From Dryas octopetala (lineage: Eukaryota; Streptophyta; Magnoliopsida; Rosales; Rosaceae): a stretch of DNA of 64,000 bases. The notes beneath the pieces were generated by a model, which was given only the letters and a program-made list of their open reading frames with translations, did not search any database and was not told the origin of the DNA. How positions within the stretch are numbered: position 1 is the first letter of the stretch; each line of letters opens with the position of its first letter. Shown here in pieces: positions 61,606 through 64,000 of the stretch. The stretch lies in contig OY992835.1 in the NCBI GenBank assembly GCA_963921425.1, positions 18,352,001-18,416,000 on the forward strand, in the 5' to 3' direction. The position numbers and the translations under genes are program-made.

Positions 61606-64000
61606 ATGTGGAAGCTTAAGTTTGGAGCTGAAGGTGCAAAGAACCCTTACTTGTTCAGCACAAACGACTTTGTGGGAAGACAGACATGGGAGTTTGACCC
61701 TCATGCAGGCACACCTGAGGAGCGAGCCCAGGTTGAAGAGGCACGTCAACATTTTTACAACAATCGTCACCAGCAAAAGGCTTGCAGTGACCTCCTCTGC
61801 AGAATGCAGGTTCGTACAATCAACTATATATATAATATAGAGAAAAACTTGCATGTAACGGATATATACAACTACATTCTTCCAACATCTCTTCATATAT
61901 ATTAGTCATATGATTATTTATTATGAAAGAAAAAATGTAGACACCCGTTACATGTAATCTTTTCTCGTATGAGATGATAGTATATTACTATTGACTATTG
62001 AGACTATTTTAGTTGATCATACGGAACCATCTTTGTAATAACTGATGATACGGTCCCACATGAGTAAATACTCATCATAACATAAAAAAGAAATACAGAT
62101 AAAGAACCATTTAACTATTCATTAACCATTCATTTAACTTTAATATCACAAAAGTAATTTAAGGATTTAATCCAAAATAAATTGGTAATAGCCTAATAGG
62201 TAGGAAAGTGCAAAATATTATTTGATAATTCTATACAGTAATCATAACACTATTTAGTTTCCCTCGATACATTAAAAAATTTAATGGTCCTATATAGTAA
62301 ACATAACTCCTCTGGGAAAACATATTTACAGTTTGTGATTAACAGCATGATTATGTTCTTGTTAGTGGTTACTGGACACAATTTAAGTTTTGTTTTTTTT
62401 TTTCAATTACCATATTCTTTAGCTTCTAAGAGAGAAAAACTTCAAACAAGCAATTCCCCATGTGAAGGTAGAGGATGGTGATGAGGAATATTGTAGATAT
62501 GAAAAGGCCACAGCTGCATTCAGAAGGGCTTCTACCTTCTGGTCTGCCTTGCAATCACCCCATGGCCATTGGCCTGCTCTAATTGCTGGCCCTATGTTTT
62601 ACGTTCCTCCCACGGTGAGCACTACTCTTCATTCCCACAATATATGCAAGAACATGTAAAATTAACTTGCTTTTTCCAAATTGCAAAAAACAAAGTACCA
62701 AACAATCATATATAATTTACTCTAAATAGCAAAATCATGCTGTAGATGAAATTGGTAAACCTGGGTTTTGGAGCAATTGGATTTGTATACTGATTTTCAC
62801 CATAAAAGTAATATGCTTTTGTCAAATTGCCAAAACCAAAGTACTAAACAATCATATTAACATCTGGGTTTTGGAGCAAATTAGATTTTAAAACTAATTT
62901 TCACCATTTTGTTTTTCTTTTTTCCCACAAAATGCAGGTCATGGGCCTGTACATTACAGGGCATCTTAATATTGCTTTCTCTGCAGAGCATTGTAAGGAA
63001 ATGCTTAGGTACATATATAATCACCAGGTAATATGCTTATGTGTGATATGTATTTCATTAGATGAACATCTACTTCTGTTTCTGTTTTCTAGATTATAAA
63101 GCTTATTGTTGTGTGGTATTCCCTCACTCTAGCTACCACACCTCCAAACGGCCGGGTATGGGGTTTTACCGAAATGCCGGGGTATTAGTGTGTAGTTTCT
63201 TTCTTTATATACCAATAGGTAGACAACTCCTTATTTTCTCCATGTGGGATTGCACATGGCTCTAATCTGGCCACTTTCTCCAATTGAGCGTATAGAATTT
63301 TGTACATTGCAGAACAAAGATGGTGGGTGGGGATTAGACATTCAGGCTCCTAGTATGATGTTTTGTACACTTCTCAACTACATTTGTATGCGTCTACTTG
63401 GAGAAGGAGCCGATGGGGGTCTAGACAACGCTTGCGCAAGGGCACGGAAGTGGATTCTTGATCATGGTGGTGCCACACATTCATCATCTTGGGGAAAGAC
63501 TTGGATGGCAGTATGACCACTTTTAGTATTAACTCAGATAGTAATCTTATTCTCACTAGAGTACTTATTGCAGTCTGTCTCAGATGATTAAATTTGTCTT
63601 CTATGGCAGATACTTGGTGTGTATGATTGGGAGGGAAGCCACCCTATGCCCCCAGAGTTTTGGGCCTATCCATCTTTTCTCCCTTTTCATCCAGGTTTGC
63701 ACAATTTGTTTTACTGCTTGAACTTTGAAAATTAGTCCATTTTATGTTCGATGAAAAGATTGTAACTTGACTTGGAAGTGGCTATCTCTTTTGTAGCCTG
63801 GGTTACAAGTAGATGTTTTTCTTTCCCTTCTTTAGATGTAGAATACTTAGATACAAGTTTCTATGGTTCTTAAATTTCTCATTCTAATTAATACTTTATA
63901 TTTGCAGCAAATTTGTTGTGTTATTGTCGGTTGACTTACTTGCCTATGTCGTATTTGTTTGGGAAAAGATTTGTTGGCCCCATCACACCTCTCATTCTAG
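61606..64000 (+). CDS. Oxidosqualene cyclase (triterpene/sterol synthase), 5' part, truncated by window end
   Basis: Six exons: 61606-61809, 62423-62614, 62938-63027, 63313-63510, 63610-63694 and 63908 to beyond 64000. They encode about 287 of the usual 750-770 residues. Start MWKLKFG, the family's standard N-terminus. Motifs seen: [10 protein letters not shown], a QW motif QSPHGHW (112-118), YITGHLN, a second QW motif QNKDGGWG (162-169), [26 protein letters not shown] and [13 protein letters not shown]. Exon boundaries match those of plant OSC genes. The enzyme would cyclise 2,3-oxidosqualene at the ER membrane. Overall it looks closer to beta-amyrin-type than to cycloartenol synthases, but the catalytic DCTAE region and product-determining residues lie outside the window. 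It departs from consensus at the usual PAE(N/I)AGP segment, which reads PALIAGP. Confidence 0.9.

Noticed and set aside
47357-64000. tRNA, rRNA, snoRNA or microRNA genes
   Set aside because: Scanning here and across the whole window for A/B-box pairs and obvious hairpin precursors gave only transposon foldbacks; none had the features of a named RNA gene.
1-64000. CRISPR-like arrays, phage or bacterial features
   Set aside because: This is spliced plant nuclear sequence; the repeats present are microsatellites, minisatellites and transposons.

Overview
The window is a plant nuclear segment. It is AT-rich, with spliced multi-exon genes using GT-AG introns, many microsatellites and many small DNA transposons. 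The protein families (MYB-CC factor, YTH reader, STRUBBELIG-family receptor, oxidosqualene cyclase) are those of a eudicot. A rosid, perhaps Rosaceae, is my guess from overall protein similarity; the genus is not determined.

Six full-length genes and one truncated gene are supported. In order they are: (1) a hAT-transposase-derived DUF659 protein, minus strand, 7674-9585; (2) a PHR1-LIKE 6 type MYB-CC transcription factor, minus, 12244-15224; (3) a NIAP/OCT7-type MFS carrier, plus, 29887-33566; (4) an ECT5-like YTH m6A reader, plus, 35596-41644; (5) a membrane-tethered START-domain protein, plus, 43655-47356; (6) an SRF4-like LRR receptor with an atypical kinase, plus, 51479-57454; (7) the first six exons of an oxidosqualene cyclase, plus, 61606 to the window end. 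Genes 1-6 match in order the family order I recall for Arabidopsis chromosome 3, At3g13030 (hAT), 13040 (PHL6), 13050 (NIAP), 13060 (ECT5), 13062 (START) and 13065 (SRF4). The block therefore looks like conserved microsynteny, with the cyclase as a neighbour not in that list.

The space between genes is mostly transposon-derived. Elements whose ends and target-site duplications (TSDs) can be read are: a 1,473-bp Mutator-like element (3276-4748, 9-bp TSD), a 725-bp Mutator-like element (10663-11387, 9-bp TSD), a 4,870-bp CACTA element (19776-24645, TSD TTT), a 1,286-bp hAT element (27431-28716, 8-bp TSD) and a 551-bp Mutator-like MITE (59196-59746, 9-bp TSD with one mismatch). A further foldback/MITE family recurs about six times. 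Three of its copies, plus an unrelated foldback, are strung together between (TA)n tracts at 48.7-50.35 kb. None of these elements shows a transposase reading frame, so all look non-autonomous.

The genes are independent single-copy genes rather than a pathway: a phosphate-response-type regulator, a vitamin/cation carrier, an mRNA-modification reader, a lipid-binding protein, a receptor and a triterpene/sterol enzyme. No RNA genes were recognised. Exon coordinates were assembled by hand from reading frame and splice-site consensus. For five of the seven genes all exon phases close without a frameshift. The ECT5-like gene has one ambiguous intron, and the cyclase runs off the window.
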